Assembly (NCBI RefSeq): GCF_036323735.1
Contig: NC_086032.1
Location: 49,097,335 to 49,161,334, forward strand
DNA length: 64,000 bases
Direction: 5' to 3'
Origin: Rattus norvegicus
Taxonomy: Eukaryota; Chordata; Mammalia; Rodentia; Muridae
Both the position numbers and the translations under genes were made by a program. Each line of letters starts with the position of its first letter. Positions within the stretch are counted from its first letter, which is position 1. The notes under the pieces were generated by a model, which worked only from the letters and a program-made list of their open reading frames with translations, was not told the DNA's origin and did not search any database. Shown here in pieces: positions 49,088-62,772 of this stretch.

Positions 49088-49457
49088 GAATTCGGTTAGT
49101 TCCCAATAGGCCGCAGTAGTAATAGGTGGACTGTTCGGGATATAGAAAAATTTTCACGAATGGAATCAAAATTTCTAGGCGAATTCAGTGAGTTCCCAAT
49201 GGGACATGCTTGTATGAGTTTGCTTTTCAATATCGAGCAACATTTTAAGGAACGGAATCTAAGTATCATGGTGAATTGAATAGGTTCCCAATAGGATTCG
49301 CATGTAATAAGCTTGTTATTCAAGATAGAGCAACGTTTTAACGAACTGAAACACTGTTTCTTCGTGAATTCAGTTAGTTCCTAGTAGCCTGCTCTTGTAA
49401 TATGTGTACTTTTAAAGATTTATAAAAATTTGGTGAGCCGAATCTGAGTAACATGGT
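49088..49457. repeat. Hybrid monomer 133 (left of a type 2, right of a type 1)
   Basis: It is entered through CATGTTGAATTCGG and has AATAGGTGG, as in the type 2 monomers at 47978 and 50198. From CGAATGG on it follows type 1 (GGAATCTAAG, GAATTGAATAGG, CTTCGTGAATTC), like the monomer at 46868. The switch lies between 49125 and 49161. The same hybrid returns at 56116-56485, so it was copied after it formed. Confidence 0.8.
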
Positions 49458-51306
49458 GAATTCGGTTAGTTCCCAATAGGCCGCAGTAGTAATAAGTGGA
49501 CTGTTCGGGATATAGAAAAATTTTCACGAATGGAATCAAAATTTCTAGGCGAATTCAGTGAGTTACCAATGGGACATGCTTGTATGAGTTTGCTTTTCAA
49601 TATCGAGCAACATTTTAAGGAACGGAATCCAAGTATCATGGTGAATTGAGTAGATTCCCAATAGGATTCGCATGTAATAAGCTTGTTATTCAAGATAGAG
49701 CAACGTTTAAACGAACTGAAACACTGTTTCTTTGTGAATTCAGTTAGTTCCTAGTAGCCTGCTCTTGTAATCTGTGTACTTTTAAAGATTTATAAAAATT
49801 TGGTCAGCCGAATCTGAGTAACATGGTGAATTCGGTTAGTTTCCAATAGGCCGCAGTAGTAATAAGTGGACTGTTCGGGATATAGAAAAATTTTCACGAT
49901 TGGAATCAAAATTTCTAGGCGAATTCAGTGAGTTCCCAATGGGACATGCTTGTATGAGTTTGCTTTTCAATATCGAGCAACATTTTAAGGAACGGAATCC
50001 AAGTATCATGGCGAATTGAGTAGGTTCCCAATAGGATTCGCATGTAATAAGCTTGTTATTCAAGATAGAGCAACGTTTTAACGAACTGAAACACTGTTTC
50101 TTTGTGAATTCAGTTAGTTCCTAGTAGCCTGCTCTTGTAATATGTGTACTTTTAAAAATTTATAAAAATTTGGTCAGCCGAATCTGAGTAACATGTTGAA
50201 TTCGGTTAGTTCCCAATAGGCCGCAGTAGTAATAGGTGGACTGTTCGGGATATAGAAAAATTTTCACGAACGGAATCAAAATTTCTAGGCGAATTCAGTG
50301 AGTTCCCAATGGGACATGCTTGTATGAGTTTGCTTTTCAATATCGAGCAACATTTTAAGGAACGGAATCCAAGTATCATTGTGAATTGAGTAGATTCCCA
50401 ATAGGATTCGCATGTAATAAGCTTGTTATTCAAGATAGAGCAACGTTTAAACGAACTGAAACACTGTTTCTTTGTGAATTCAGTTAGTTCCTAGTAGCCT
50501 GCTCTTGTAATATGTGTACTTTTCAAGATTTATAAAAATTTGGTCAGCCGAATCTGAGTAACATGGTGAATTCGGTTAGTTCCCAATAGGCCGCAGTAGT
50601 AATAAGTGGACTGTTCGGGATGTAGAAAAATTTTCACGAATGGAATCAAAATTTCTAGGCGAATTCAGTGAGTTCCCAATGGGACATGCTTGTATGAGTT
50701 TGCTTTTCAATATCGAGCAACATTTTAAGGAACGGAATCCAAGTATCATGGCGAATTGAGTAGGTTCCCAATAGGATTCGCATGTAATAAGCTTGTTATT
50801 CAAGATAGAGCAACGTTTTAACGAACTGAAACACTGTTTCTTTGTGAATTCAGTAAGTTCCTAGTAGCCTGCTCTTGTAATATGTGTACTTTTCAAGATT
50901 TATACAAATTTTGTGAGCCGAATCTGAGTAACATGGTGAATTCGGTTAATTCCCTATAGGCCGCAGTAGTAATAAGTGGACTGTTCGGGATGTAGAAAAA
51001 TTTTCACGAATGGAATCAAAATTTCTAGGCGAATTCAGTGAGTTCCCAATGGGACATGCTTGTATGAGTTTTCTTTTCATATCGAGCAACATTTTAAGGA
51101 ACGGAATCCAAGTATCATGGTGAATTGAGTAGATTCCCAATAGGATTCGCATGTAATAAGCTTGTTATTCAAGATAGAGCAACGTTTTAACGAACTGAAA
51201 CACTGTTTCTTTGTGAATTCAGTTAGTTCCTAGTAGCCTGCTCTTGTAATATGTGTACTTTTAAAGATTTATAAAAATTTGGTCAGCCGAATCTGAGTAA
51301 CATGGT

Positions 51307-51676
51307 GAATTCGGTTAGTTCCCAATAGGCCGCAGTAGTAATAAGTGGACTGTTCGGGATATAGAAAAATTTTCACGAATGGAATCAAAATTTCTAGGCG
51401 AATTCAGTGAGTTCCCAATGGGACATGCTTGTATGAGTTTGCTTTTCAATATCGAGCAACATTTTAAGGAACGGAATCCAAGTATCATGGCGAATTGAGT
51501 AGGTTCCCAATAGGATTCGCATGTAATAAGCTTGTTATTCTAGAAAGAGCAACGTTTTAACGAACTGAAACACTGTTTCTTTGTGAACTCAGTTAGTTCC
51601 TAGTAGCCTGCTCTTGTAATATGTGTACTTTTCAAGATTTATAAAAATTTGGTCAGCCGAATCTGAGTAACATGGT
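51307..51676. repeat. Hybrid monomer 139 at the junction of two HOR copies
   Basis: The left part is type 2-like (CGAATGG) and follows a type 5 monomer, as at 58335. The right part is type 3 with AGAAAGAGC and GTGAACTCAG, as at 45389. The switch lies between 51379 and 51491. It also has a private TTATTCTAGAAAG in C. What follows matches the start of the preceding unit, so the monomer marks the seam between HOR copies. Confidence 0.8.
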
Positions 51677-54600
51677 GAATTCGGTTAGTTCCCAATAGGC
51701 CGCAGTAGTAATAAGTGGACTGTTCGGGATGTAGAAAAATTTTCACGAATGGAATCAAAATTTCTAGGCGAATTCAGTGAGTTCCCAATGGGACATGCTT
51801 GTATGAGTTTGCTTTTCAATATCGAGCAATATTTTAAGGAACGGAATCCAAGTATCATGGCGAATTGAGTAGGTTCCCAATAGGATTCGCATGTAATAAG
51901 CTTGTTATTCAAGATAGAGCAACGTTTTAACGAACTGAAACACTGTTTCTTTGTGAATTCAGTTAGTTCCTAGTAGCCTGCTCTTGTAATATGTGTACTT
52001 TTCAAGATTTATACAAATTTTGTGAGCCGAATCTGAGTAACATGGTGAATTCGGTTAATTCCCTATAGGCCGCAGTAGTAATAAGTGGACTGTTCGGGAT
52101 GTAGAAAAATTTTCACGAATGGAATCAAAATTTCTAGGCGAATTCAGTGAGTTCCCAATGGGACATGCTTGTATGAGTTTTCTTTTCATATCGAGCAACA
52201 TTTTAAGGAACGGAATCCAAGTATCATGGTGAATTGAGTAGATTCCCAATAGGATTCGCATGTAATAAGCTTGTTATTCAAGATAGAGCAACGTTTTAAC
52301 GAACTGAAACACTGTTTCTTTGTGAATTCAGTTAGTTCCTAGTAGCCTGCTCTTGTAATATGTGTACTTTTAAAGATTTATAAAAATTTGGTCAGCCGAA
52401 TCTGAGTAACATGGTGAATTCGGTTAGTTCCCAATAGGCCGCAGTAGTAATAAGTGGACTGTTCGGGATATAGAAAAATTTTCACGAATGGAATCAAAAT
52501 TTCTAGGCGAATTCAGTGAGTTCCCATTGGGACATGCTTGTATGAGTTTGCTTTTCAATATCGAGCAACATTTTAAGGAACGGAATCCAAGTATCATTGT
52601 GAATTGAGTAGATTCCCAATAGGATTCGCATGTAATAAGCTTGTTATTCAAGATAGAGCAACGTTTAAACGAACTGAAACACTGTTTCTTTGTGAATTCA
52701 GTTAGTTCCTAGTAGCCTGCTCTTGTAATCTGTGTACTTTTAAAGATTTATAAAAATTTGGTGAGCCGAATCTGAGTAACATGGTGAATTCGGTTAATTC
52801 CCAATAGGCCGCAGTAGTAATAAGTGGACTGTTCGGGATATAGAAAAATTTTCACGAATGGAATCAAAATTTCTAGGCGAATTCAGTGAGTTCCCAATGG
52901 GACATGCTTGTATGAGTTTGCTTTTCAATATCGAGCAACATTTTAAGGAACGGAATCTAAGTATCATGGTGAATTGAATAGGTTCCCAATAGGATTCGCA
53001 TGTAATAAGCTTGTTATTCAAGATAGAGCAACGTTTTAACGAACTGAAACACTGTTTCTTCGTGAATTCAGTTAGTTCCTAGTAGCCTGCTCTTGTAATA
53101 TGTGTACTTTTAAAGATTTATAAAAATTTGGTGAGCCGAATCTGAGTAACATGGTGAATTCGGTTAGTTCCCAATAGGCCGCAGTAGTAATAAGTGGACT
53201 GTTCGGGATATAGAAAAATTTTCACGAATGGAATCAAAATTTCTAGGCGAATTCAGTGAGTTACCAATGGGACATGCTTGTATGAGTTTGCTTTTCAATA
53301 TCGAGCAACATTTTAAGGAACGGAATCCAAGTATCATGGTGAATTGAGTAGATTCCCAATAGGATTCGCATGTAATAAGCTTGTTATTCAAGATAGAGCA
53401 ACGTTTAAACGAACTGAAACACTGTTTCTTTGTGAATTCAGTTAGTTCCTAGTAGCCTGCTCTTGTAATCTGTGTACTTTTAAAGATTTATAAAAATTTG
53501 GTCAGCCGAATCTGAGTAACATGGTGAATTCGGTTAGTTTCCAATAGGCCGCAGTAGTAATAAGTGGACTGTTCGGGATATAGAAAAATTTTCACGATTG
53601 GAATCAAAATTTCTAGGCGAATTCAGTGAGTTCCCAATGGGACATGCTTGTATGAGTTTGCTTTTCAATATCGAGCAACATTTTAAGGAACGGAATCCAA
53701 GTATCATGGCGAATTGAGTAGGTTCCCAATAGGATTCGCATGTAATAAGCTTGTTATTCAAGATAGAGCAACGTTTTAACGAACTGAAACACTGTTTCTT
53801 TGTGAATTCAGTTAGTTCCTAGTAGCCTGCTCTTGTAATATGTGTACTTTTAAAGATTTATAAAAATTTGGTCAGCCGAATCTGAGTAACATGTTGAATT
53901 CGGTTAGTTCCCAATAGGCCGCAGTAGTAATAGGTGGACTGTTCGGGATATAGAAAAATTTTCACGAACGGAATCAAAATTTCTAGGCGAATTCAGTGAG
54001 TTCCCAATGGGACATGCTTGTATGAGTTTGCTTTTCAATATCGAGCAACATTTTAAGGAACGGAATCCAAGTATCATTGTGAATTGAGTAGATTCCCAAT
54101 AGGATTCGCATGTAATAAGCTTGTTATTCAAGATAGAGCAACGTTTAAACGAACTGAAACACTGTTTCTTTGTGAATTCAGTTAGTTCCTAGTAGCCTGC
54201 TCTTGTAATCTGTGTACTTTTAAAGATTTATAAAAATTTGGTCAGCCGAATCTGAGTAACATGGTGAATTCGGTTAGTTCCCAATAGGCCGCAGTAGTAA
54301 TAAGTGGACTGTTCGGGATATAGAAAAATTTTCACGATTGGAATCAAAATTTCTAGGCGAATTCAGTGAGTTCCCAATGGGACATGCTTGTATGAGTTTG
54401 CTTTTCAATATCGAGCAACATTTTAAGGAACGGAATCCAAGTATCATGGCGAATTGAGTAGGTTCCCAATAGGATTCGCATGTAATAAGCTTGTTATTCA
54501 AGATAGAGCAACGTTTTAACGAACTGAAACACTGTTTCTTTGTGAATTCAGTTAGTTCCTAGTAGCCTGCTCTTGTAATATGTGTACTTTTCAAGATTTA

Positions 54601-57600
54601 TACAAATTTGGTGAGCCGAATCTGAGTAACATGGTGAATTCGGTTAATTCCCAATAGGCCGCAGTAGTAATAAGTGGACTGTTCGGGATATAGAAAAATT
54701 TTCACGAATGGAATCAAAATTTCTAGGCGAATTCAGTGAGTTCCCAATGGGACATGCTTGTATGAGTTTGCTTTTCAATATCGAGCAACATTTTAAGGAA
54801 CGGAATCTAAGTATCATGGTGAATTGAATATGTTCCCAATAGGATTCGCATGTAATAAGCTTGTTATTCAAGATAGAGCAACGTTTTAACGAACTGAAAC
54901 ACTGTTTCTTTGTGAATTCAGTTAGTTCCTAGTAGCCTGCTCTTGTAATATGTGTACTTTTAAAGATTTATAAAAATTTGGTCAGCCGAATCTGAGTAAC
55001 ATGTTGAATTCGGTTAGTTCCCAATAGGCCGCAGTAGTAATAGGTGGACTGTTCGGGATATAGAAAAATTTTCACGAACGGAATCAAAATTTCTAGGCGA
55101 ATTCAGTGAGTTCCCAATGGGACATGCTTGTATGAGTTTGCTTTTCAATATCGAGCAACATTTTAAGGAACGGAATCCAAGTATCATTGTGAATTGAGTA
55201 GATTCCCAATAGGATTCGCATGTAATAAGCTTGTTATTCAAGATAGAGCAACGTTTAAACGAACTGAAACACTGTTTCTTTGTGAATTCAGTTAGTTCCT
55301 AGTAGCCTGCTCTTGTAATCTGTGTACTTTTAAAGATTTATAAAAATTTGGTCAGCCGAATCTGAGTAACATGGTGAATTCGGTTAGTTCCCAATAGGCC
55401 GCAGTAGTAATAAGTGGACTGTTCGGGATATAGAAAAATTTTCACGATTGGAATCAAAATTTCTAGGCGAATTCAGTGAGTTCCCAATGGGACATGCTTG
55501 TATGAGTTTGCTTTTCAATATCGAGCAACATTTTAAGGAACGGAATCCAAGTATCATGGCGAATTGAGTAGGTTCCCAATAGGATTCGCATGTAATAAGC
55601 TTGTTATTCAAGATAGAGCAACGTTTTAACGAACTGAAACACTGTTTCTTTGTGAATTCAGTTAGTTCCTAGTAGCCTGCTCTTGTAATATGTGTACTTT
55701 TCAAGATTTATACAAATTTGGTGAGCCGAATCTGAGTAACATGGTGAATTCGGTTAATTCCCAATAGGCCGCAGTAGTAATAAGTGGACTGTTCGGGATA
55801 TAGAAAAATTTTCACGAATGGAATCAAAATTTCTAGGCGAATTCAGTGAGTTCCCAATGGGACATGCTTGTATGAGTTTGCTTTTCAATATCGAGCAACA
55901 TTTTAAGGAACGGAATCTAAGTATCATGGTGAATTGAATAGGTTCCCAATAGGATTCGCATGTAATAAGCTTGTTATTCAAGATAGAGCAACGTTTTAAC
56001 GAACTGAAACACTGTTTCTTTGTGAATTCAGTTAGTTCCTAGTAGCCTGCTCTTGTAATATGTGTACTTTTAAAGATTTATAAAAATTTGGTCAGCCGAA
56101 TCTGAGTAACATGTTGAATTCGGTTAGTTCCCAATAGGCCGCAGTAGTAATAGGTGGACTGTTCGGGATATAGAAAAATTTTCACGAATGGAATCAAAAT
56201 TTCTAGGCGAATTCAGTGAGTTCCCAATGGGACATGCTTGTATGAGTTTGCTTTTCAATATCGAGCAACATTTTAAGGAACGGAATCTAAGTATCATGGT
56301 GAATTGAATAGGTTCCCAATAGGATTCGCATGTAATAAGCTTGTTATTCAAGATAGAGCAACGTTTTAACGAACTGAAACACTGTTTCTTCGTGAATTCA
56401 GTTAGTTCCTAGTAGCCTGCTCTTGTAATATGTGTACTTTTAAAGATTTATAAAAATTTGGTGAGCCGAATCTGAGTAACATGGTGAATTCGGTTAGTTC
56501 CCAATAGGCCGCAGTAGTAATAAGTGGACTGTTCGGGATATAGAAAAATTTTCACGAATGGAATCAAAATTTCTAGGCGAATTCAGTGAGTTACCAATGG
56601 GACATGCTTGTATGAGTTTGCTTTTCAATATCGAGCAACATTTTAAGGAACGGAATCCAAGTATCATGGTGAATTGAGTAGATTCCCAATAGGATTCGCA
56701 TGTAATAAGCTTGTTATTCAAGATAGAGCAACGTTTAAACGAACTGAAACACTGTTTCTTTGTGAATTCAGTTAGTTCCTAGTAGCCTGCTCTTGTAATC
56801 TGTGTACTTTTAAAGATTTATAAAAATTTGGTCAGCCGAATCTGAGTAACATGGTGAATTCGGTTAGTTTCCAATAGGCCGCAGTAGTAATAAGTGGACT
56901 GTTCGGGATATAGAAAAATTTTCACGATTGGAATCAAAATTTCTAGGCGAATTCAGTGAGTTCCCAATGGGACATGCTTGTATGAGTTTGCTTTTCAATA
57001 TCGAGCAACATTTTAAGGAACGGAATCCAAGTATCATGGCGAATTGAGTAGGTTCCCAATAGGATTCGCATGTAATAAGCTTGTTATTCAAGATAGAGCA
57101 ACGTTTTAACGAACTGAAACACTGTTTCTTTGTGAATTCAGTTAGTTCCTAGTAGCCTGCTCTTGTAATATGTGTACTTTTAAAAATTTATAAAAATTTG
57201 GTCAGCCGAATCTGAGTAACATGTTGAATTCGGTTAGATCCCAATAGGCCGCAGTAGTAATAGGTGGACTGTTCGGGATATAGAAAAATTTTCACGAACG
57301 GAATCAAAATTTCTAGGCGAATTCAGTGAGTTCCCAATGGGACATGCTTGTATGAGTTTGCTTTTCAATATCGAGCAACATTTTAAGGAACGGAATCCAA
57401 GTATCATTGTGAATTGAGTAGATTCCCAATAGGATTCGCATGTAATAAGCTTGTTATTCAAGATAGAGCAACGTTTAAACGAACTGAAACACTGTTTCTT
57501 TGTGAATTCAGTTAGTTCCTAGTAGCCTGCTCTTGTAATATGTGTACTTTTCAAGATTTATAAAAATTTGGTCAGCCGAATCTGAGTAACATGGTGAATT

Positions 57601-58334
57601 CGGTTAGTTCCCAATAGGCCGCAGTAGTAATAAGTGGACTGTTCGGGATGTAGAAAAATTTTCACGAATGGAATCAAAATTTCTAGGCGAATTCAGTGAG
57701 TTCCCAATGGGACATGCTTGTATGAGTTTGCTTTTCAATATCGAGCAACATTTTAAGGAACGGAATCCAAGTATCATGGCGAATTGAGTAGGTTCCCAAT
57801 AGGATTCGCATGTAATAAGCTTGTTATTCAAGATAGAGCAACGTTTTAACGAACTGAAACACTGTTTCTTTGTGAATTCAGTAAGTTCCTAGTAGCCTGC
57901 TCTTGTAATATGTGTACTTTTCAAGATTTATACAAATTTTGTGAGCCGAATCTGAGTAACATGGTGAATTCGGTTAATTCCCTATAGGCCGCAGTAGTAA
58001 TAAGTGGACTGTTCGGGATGTAGAAAAATTTTCACGAATGGAATCAAAATTTCTAGGCGAATTCAGTGAGTTCCCAATGGGACATGCTTGTATGAGTTTT
58101 CTTTTCATATCGAGCAACATTTTAAGGAACGGAATCCAAGTATCATGGTGAATTGAGTAGATTCCCAATAGGATTCGCATGTAATAAGCTTGTTATTCAA
58201 GATAGAGCAACGTTTTAACGAACTGAAACACTGTTTCTTTGTGAATTCAGTTAGTTCCTAGTAGCCTGCTCTTGTAATATGTGTACTTTTAAAGATTTAT
58301 AAAAATTTGGTCAGCCGAATCTGAGTAACATGGT
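51677..58334. repeat. Second HOR family, copy 2 (18 monomers, 6658 bp)
   Basis: Monomers 140-157. It repeats monomers 124-132 at 5918 bp offset, then has an extra 1110 bp: the 2-3-1 group at 53896-55005 is repeated at 55006-56115. It then continues with the hybrid monomer at 56116 and a tail (to 58334) that matches 49088-51306 at 7028 bp offset, including TTTAAAAATTTATAA, CAGTAAGTTCC and a type 5 monomer. Confidence 0.85.
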
Positions 58335-60554
58335 GAATTCGGTTAGTTCCCAATAGGCCGCAGTAGTAATAAGTGGACTGTTCGGGATATAGAAAAATTT
58401 TCACGAATGGAATCAAAATTTCTAGGCGAATTCAGTGAGTTCCCAATGGGACATGCTTGTATGAGTTTGCTTTTCAATATCGAGCAACATTTTAAGGAAC
58501 GGAATCCAAGTATCATGGTGAATTGAGTAGATTCCCAATAGGATTCGCATGTAATAAGCTTGTTATTCAAGATAGAGCAACGTTTAAACGAACTGAAACA
58601 CTGTTTCTTTGTGAATTCAGTTAGTTCCTAGTAGCCTGCTCTTGTAATCTGTGTACTTTTAAAGATTTATAAAAATTTGGTGAGCCGAATCTGAGTAACA
58701 TGGTGAATTCGGTTAATTCCCAATAGGCCGCAGTAGTAATAAGTGGACTGTTCGGGATATAGAAAAATTTTCACGAATGGAATCAAAATTTCTAGGCGAA
58801 TTCAGTGAGTTCCCAATGGGACATGCTTGTATGAGTTTGCTTTTCAATATCGAGCAACATTTTAAGGAACGGAATCTAAGTGTCATGGTGAATTGAATAG
58901 GTTCCCAATAGGATTCGCATGTAATAAGCTTGTTATTCAAGATAGAGCAACGTTTTAACGAACTGAAACACTGTTTCTTCGTGAATTCAGTTAGTTCCTA
59001 GTAGCCTGCTCTTGTAATATGTGTACTTTTAAAGATTTATAAAAATTTGGTGAGCCGAATCTGAGTAACATGGTGAATTCGGTTAGTTCCCAATAGGCCG
59101 CAGTAGTAATAAGTGGACTGTTCGGGATATAGAAAAATTTTCACGAATGGAATCAAAATTTCTAGGCGAATTCAGTGAGTTACCAATGGGACATGCTTGT
59201 ATGAGTTTGCTTTTCAATATCGAGCAACATTTTAAGGAACGGAATCCAAGTATCATGGTGAATTGAGTAGATTCCCAATAGGATTCGCATGTAATAAGCT
59301 TGTTATTCAAGATAGAGCAACGTTTAAACGAACTGAAACACTGTTTCTTTGTGAATTCAGTTAGTTCCTAGTAGCCTGCTCTTGTAATCTGTGTACTTTT
59401 AAAGATTTATAAAAATTTGGTCAGCCGAATCTGAGTAACATGGTGAATTCGGTTAGTTTCCAATAGGCCGCAGTAGTAATAAGTGGACTGTTCGGGATAT
59501 AGAAAAATTTTCACGATTGGAATCAAAATTTCTAGGCGAATTCAGTGAGTTCCCAATGGGACATGCTTGTATGAGTTTGCTTTTCAATATCGAGCAACAT
59601 TTTAAGGAACGGAATCCAAGTATCATGGCGAATTGAGTAGGTTCCCAATAGGATTCGCATGTAATAAGCTTGTTATTCAAGATAGAGCAACGTTTTAACG
59701 AACTGAAACACTGTTTCTTTGTGAATTCAGTTAGTTCCTAGTAGCCTGCTCTTGTAATATGTGTACTTTTAAAGATTTATAAAAATTTGGTCAGCCGAAT
59801 CTGAGTAACATGTTGAATTCGGTTAGTTCCCAATAGGCCGCAGTAGTAATAGGTGGACTGTTCGGGATATAGAAAAATTTTCACGAACGGAATCAAAATT
59901 TCTAGGCGAATTCAGTGAGTTCCCAATGGGACATGCTTGTATGAGTTTGCTTTTCAATATCGAGCAACATTTTAAGGAACGGAATCCAAGTATCATTGTG
60001 AATTGAGTAGATTCCCAATAGGATTCGCATGTAATAAGCTTGTTATTCAAGATAGAGCAACGTTTTAACGAACTGAAACACTGTTTCTTTGTGAATTCAG
60101 TTAGTTCCTAGTAGCCTGCTCTTGTAATATGTGTACTTTTCAAGATTTATACAAATTTGGTGAGCCGAATCTGAGTAACATGGTGAATTCGGTTAATTCC
60201 CAATAGGCCGCAGTAGTAATAAGTGGACTGTTCGGGATATAGAAAAATTTTCACGAATGGAATCAAAATTTCTAGGCGAATTCAGTGAGTTCCCAATGGG
60301 ACATGCTTGTATGAGTTTGCTTTTCAATATCGAGCAACATTTTAAGGAACGGAATCTAAGTATCATGGTGAATTGAATAGGTTCCCAATAGGATTCGCAT
60401 GTAATAAGCTTGTTATTCAAGATAGAGCAACGTTTTAACGAACTGAAACACTGTTTCTTTGTGAATTCAGTTAGTTCCTAGTAGCCTGCTCTTGTAATCT
60501 GTGTACTTTTAAAGATTTATAAAAATTTGGTCAGCCGAATCTGAGTAACATGGT
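58335..60554. repeat. Partial third copy of the second HOR family (6 monomers)
   Basis: Monomers 158-163, order 2-1-2-3-2-1. The first five match monomers 126-130 and 142-146 (GAGTTACCAATGG, GTTTCCAATAGG, CATGTTGAATTCGG), except that the first lacks CCCATTGGG. The series then breaks off: monomer 162 has GTTTTAAC in C in place of the GTTTAAAC of its relatives and leads into a different type 1 monomer. Confidence 0.8.
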
Positions 60555-62772
60555 GAATTCGGTTAGTTCACAATAGGCCGCAGTAGTAAATAGTGGACTG
60601 CTCGGGATATAGAAAAATTTTCACGATTGGAATCAAAATATCTAGGCGAATTCAGTGAGTTCCCAATGGGACATGCTTGTATGAGTTTGCTTTTCAATAT
60701 CGAGCAACATTTTAAGGAATGGAATCCAAGTATCATGGCGAATTGCGTAGGTTCCCAATAGGATTCGCATGTAATAAGCTTGTTATTCAAGATAGAGCAA
60801 CGTTTTAACGAACTGAAACACTGTTTCTTTGTGAATTCAGTTAGTTCCTAGTAGCCTGCTCTTGTAATATGTGTACTTTTCAAGATTTATAAAAATTTGG
60901 TCAGCCGAATCTGAGTAACATGGTGAATTCGGTTAGTTCCCAATAGGCCGCAGTAGTAATAAGTGGACTGTTCGGGATATAGAAAAATTTTCACGAATGG
61001 AATCAAAATTTCTAGGCGAATTCAGTGAGTTTTCAATGGGACATGCTTGTATGAGTTTGCTTTTCAATATCGAGCAATATTTTAAGGAACGGAATCCAAG
61101 TATCATGGTGAATTGAGTAGATTCCCAATAGGATTCGCATGTAATAAGCTTGTTATTCAAGATAGAGCAACGTTTAAACGAACTGAAACACTGTTTCTTT
61201 GTGAATTCAGTTAGTTCCTAGTAGCCTGCTCTTGTAATCTGTGTACTTTAAAGATTTATAAAAATTTGGTCAGCCGAATCTGAGTAACATGGTGAATTCG
61301 GTTAGTTTCCAAAAGGCCGCAGTAGTAATAAGTGGACTGTACGGGATATAGAAAAATTTTCACGATTGGAATCAAAATTTCTAGGCGAATTCAGTGAGTT
61401 CCCAATGGGACATGCTTGTATGAGTTTGCTTTTCAATATCGAGCAACATTTTAAGGAACGGAATCCAAGTATCATGGCGAATTGAGTAGGTTCCCAATAG
61501 GATTCGCATGTAATAAGCTTGTTATTCAAGATAGAGCAACGTTTTAACGAACTGAAACACTGTTTCTTTGTGAATTCAGTTAGTTCCTAGTAGCCTGCTC
61601 TTGTAATCTGTGTACTTTTAAAGATTTATAAAAATTTGGTCAGCCGAATCTGAGTAACATGGTGAATTCGGTTAGTTCACAATAGGCCGCAGTAGTAAAT
61701 AGTGGACTGCTCGGGATATAGAAAAATTTTCACGATTGGAATCAAAATATCTAGGCGAATTCAGTGAGTTCCCAATGGGACATGCTTGTATGAGTTTGCT
61801 TTTCAATATCGAGCAACATTTTAAGGAATGGAATCCAAGTATCATGGCGAATTGAGTAGGTTCCCAATAGGATTCGCATGTAATAAGCTTGTTATTCAAG
61901 ATAGAGCAACGTTTTAACGAACTGAAACACTGTTTCTTTGTGAATTCAGTTAGTTCCTAGTAGCCTGCTCTTGTAATATGTGTACTTTTCAAGATTTATA
62001 AAAATTTGGTCAGCCGAATCTGAGTAACATGGTGAATTCGGTTAGTTCCCAATAGGCCGCAGTAGTAATAAGTGGACTGTTCGGGATATAGAAAAATTTT
62101 CACGAATGGAATCAAAATTTCTAGGCGAATTCAGTGAGTTCCCAATGGGACATGCTTGTATGAGTTTGCTTTTCAATATCGAGCAATATTTTAAGGAACG
62201 GAATCCAAGTATCATGGTGAATTGAGTAGATTCCCAATAGGATTCGCATGTAATAAGCTTGTTATTCAAGATAGAGCAACGTTTAAACGAACTGAAACAC
62301 TGTTTCTTTGTGAATTCAGTTAGTTCCTAGTAGCCTGCTCTTGTAATCTGTGTACTTTAAAGATTTATAAAAATTTGGTCAGCCGAATCTGAGTAACATG
62401 GTGAATTCGGTTAGTTTCCAATAGGCCGCAGTAGTAATAAGTGGACTGTACGGGATATAGAAAAATTTTCACGATTGGAATCAAAATTTCTAGGCGAATT
62501 CAGTGAGTTCCCAATGGGACATGCTTGTATGAGTTTGCTTTTCAATATCGAGCAACATTTTAAGGAACGGAATCCAAGTATCATGGCGAATTGAGTAGGT
62601 TCCCAATAGGATTCGCATGTAATAAGCTTGTTATTCAAGATAGAGCAACGTTTTAACGAACTGAAACACTGTTTCTTTGTGAATTCAGTTAGTTCCTAGT
62701 AGCCTGCTCTTGTAATATGTGTACTTTTAAAGATTTATAAAAATTTGGTCAGCCGAATCTGAGTAACATGGT
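60555..62772. repeat. Three-monomer tandem duplication (3-2-3), 1109 bp twice
   Basis: Copies at 60555-61663 and 61664-62772. Shared rare markers are GTTCACAATAGG, GTAAATAGTGG, GACTGCTCGGG, AAAATATCTAGG, AAGGAATGG, deletion tag iii and GACTGTACGGG. Differences include ATTGCGTAGG near 60744, GAGTTTTCAATGG near 61028 and CCAAAAGGCC near 61309, all in the first copy. GACTGCTCGGG and AAAATATCTAGG otherwise occur only in the monomer at 12831. Confidence 0.9.
61246..61252. other. 1-bp deletion tag iii (GTACTTTAAAG for GTACTTTTAAAG)
   Basis: One T is missing in subunit D of the monomer at 60925-61293. The same deletion occurs near 62352 in the monomer at 62034-62402 and nowhere else that I saw. The two monomers lie at equivalent places in a 1109-bp tandem duplication. 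Confidence 0.9.

Larger units (their letters stand above)
45759..51676. repeat. Second HOR family, copy 1 (16 monomers, 5918 bp)
   Basis: Monomers 124-139, order 4-5-2-1-2-3-2-3-1-h-2-3-2-3-5-h. It contains two type 5 monomers (46129 and 50938). Markers are CCCATTGGG, GAGTTACCAATGG, GTTTCCAATAGG, CATGTTGAATTCGG before an AATAGGTGG/CGAACGG type 2, TTTAAAAATTTATAA and CAGTAAGTTCC. An inner six-monomer repeat is visible: 47238-48347 and 49458-50567 align at 2220 bp. Confidence 0.85.
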
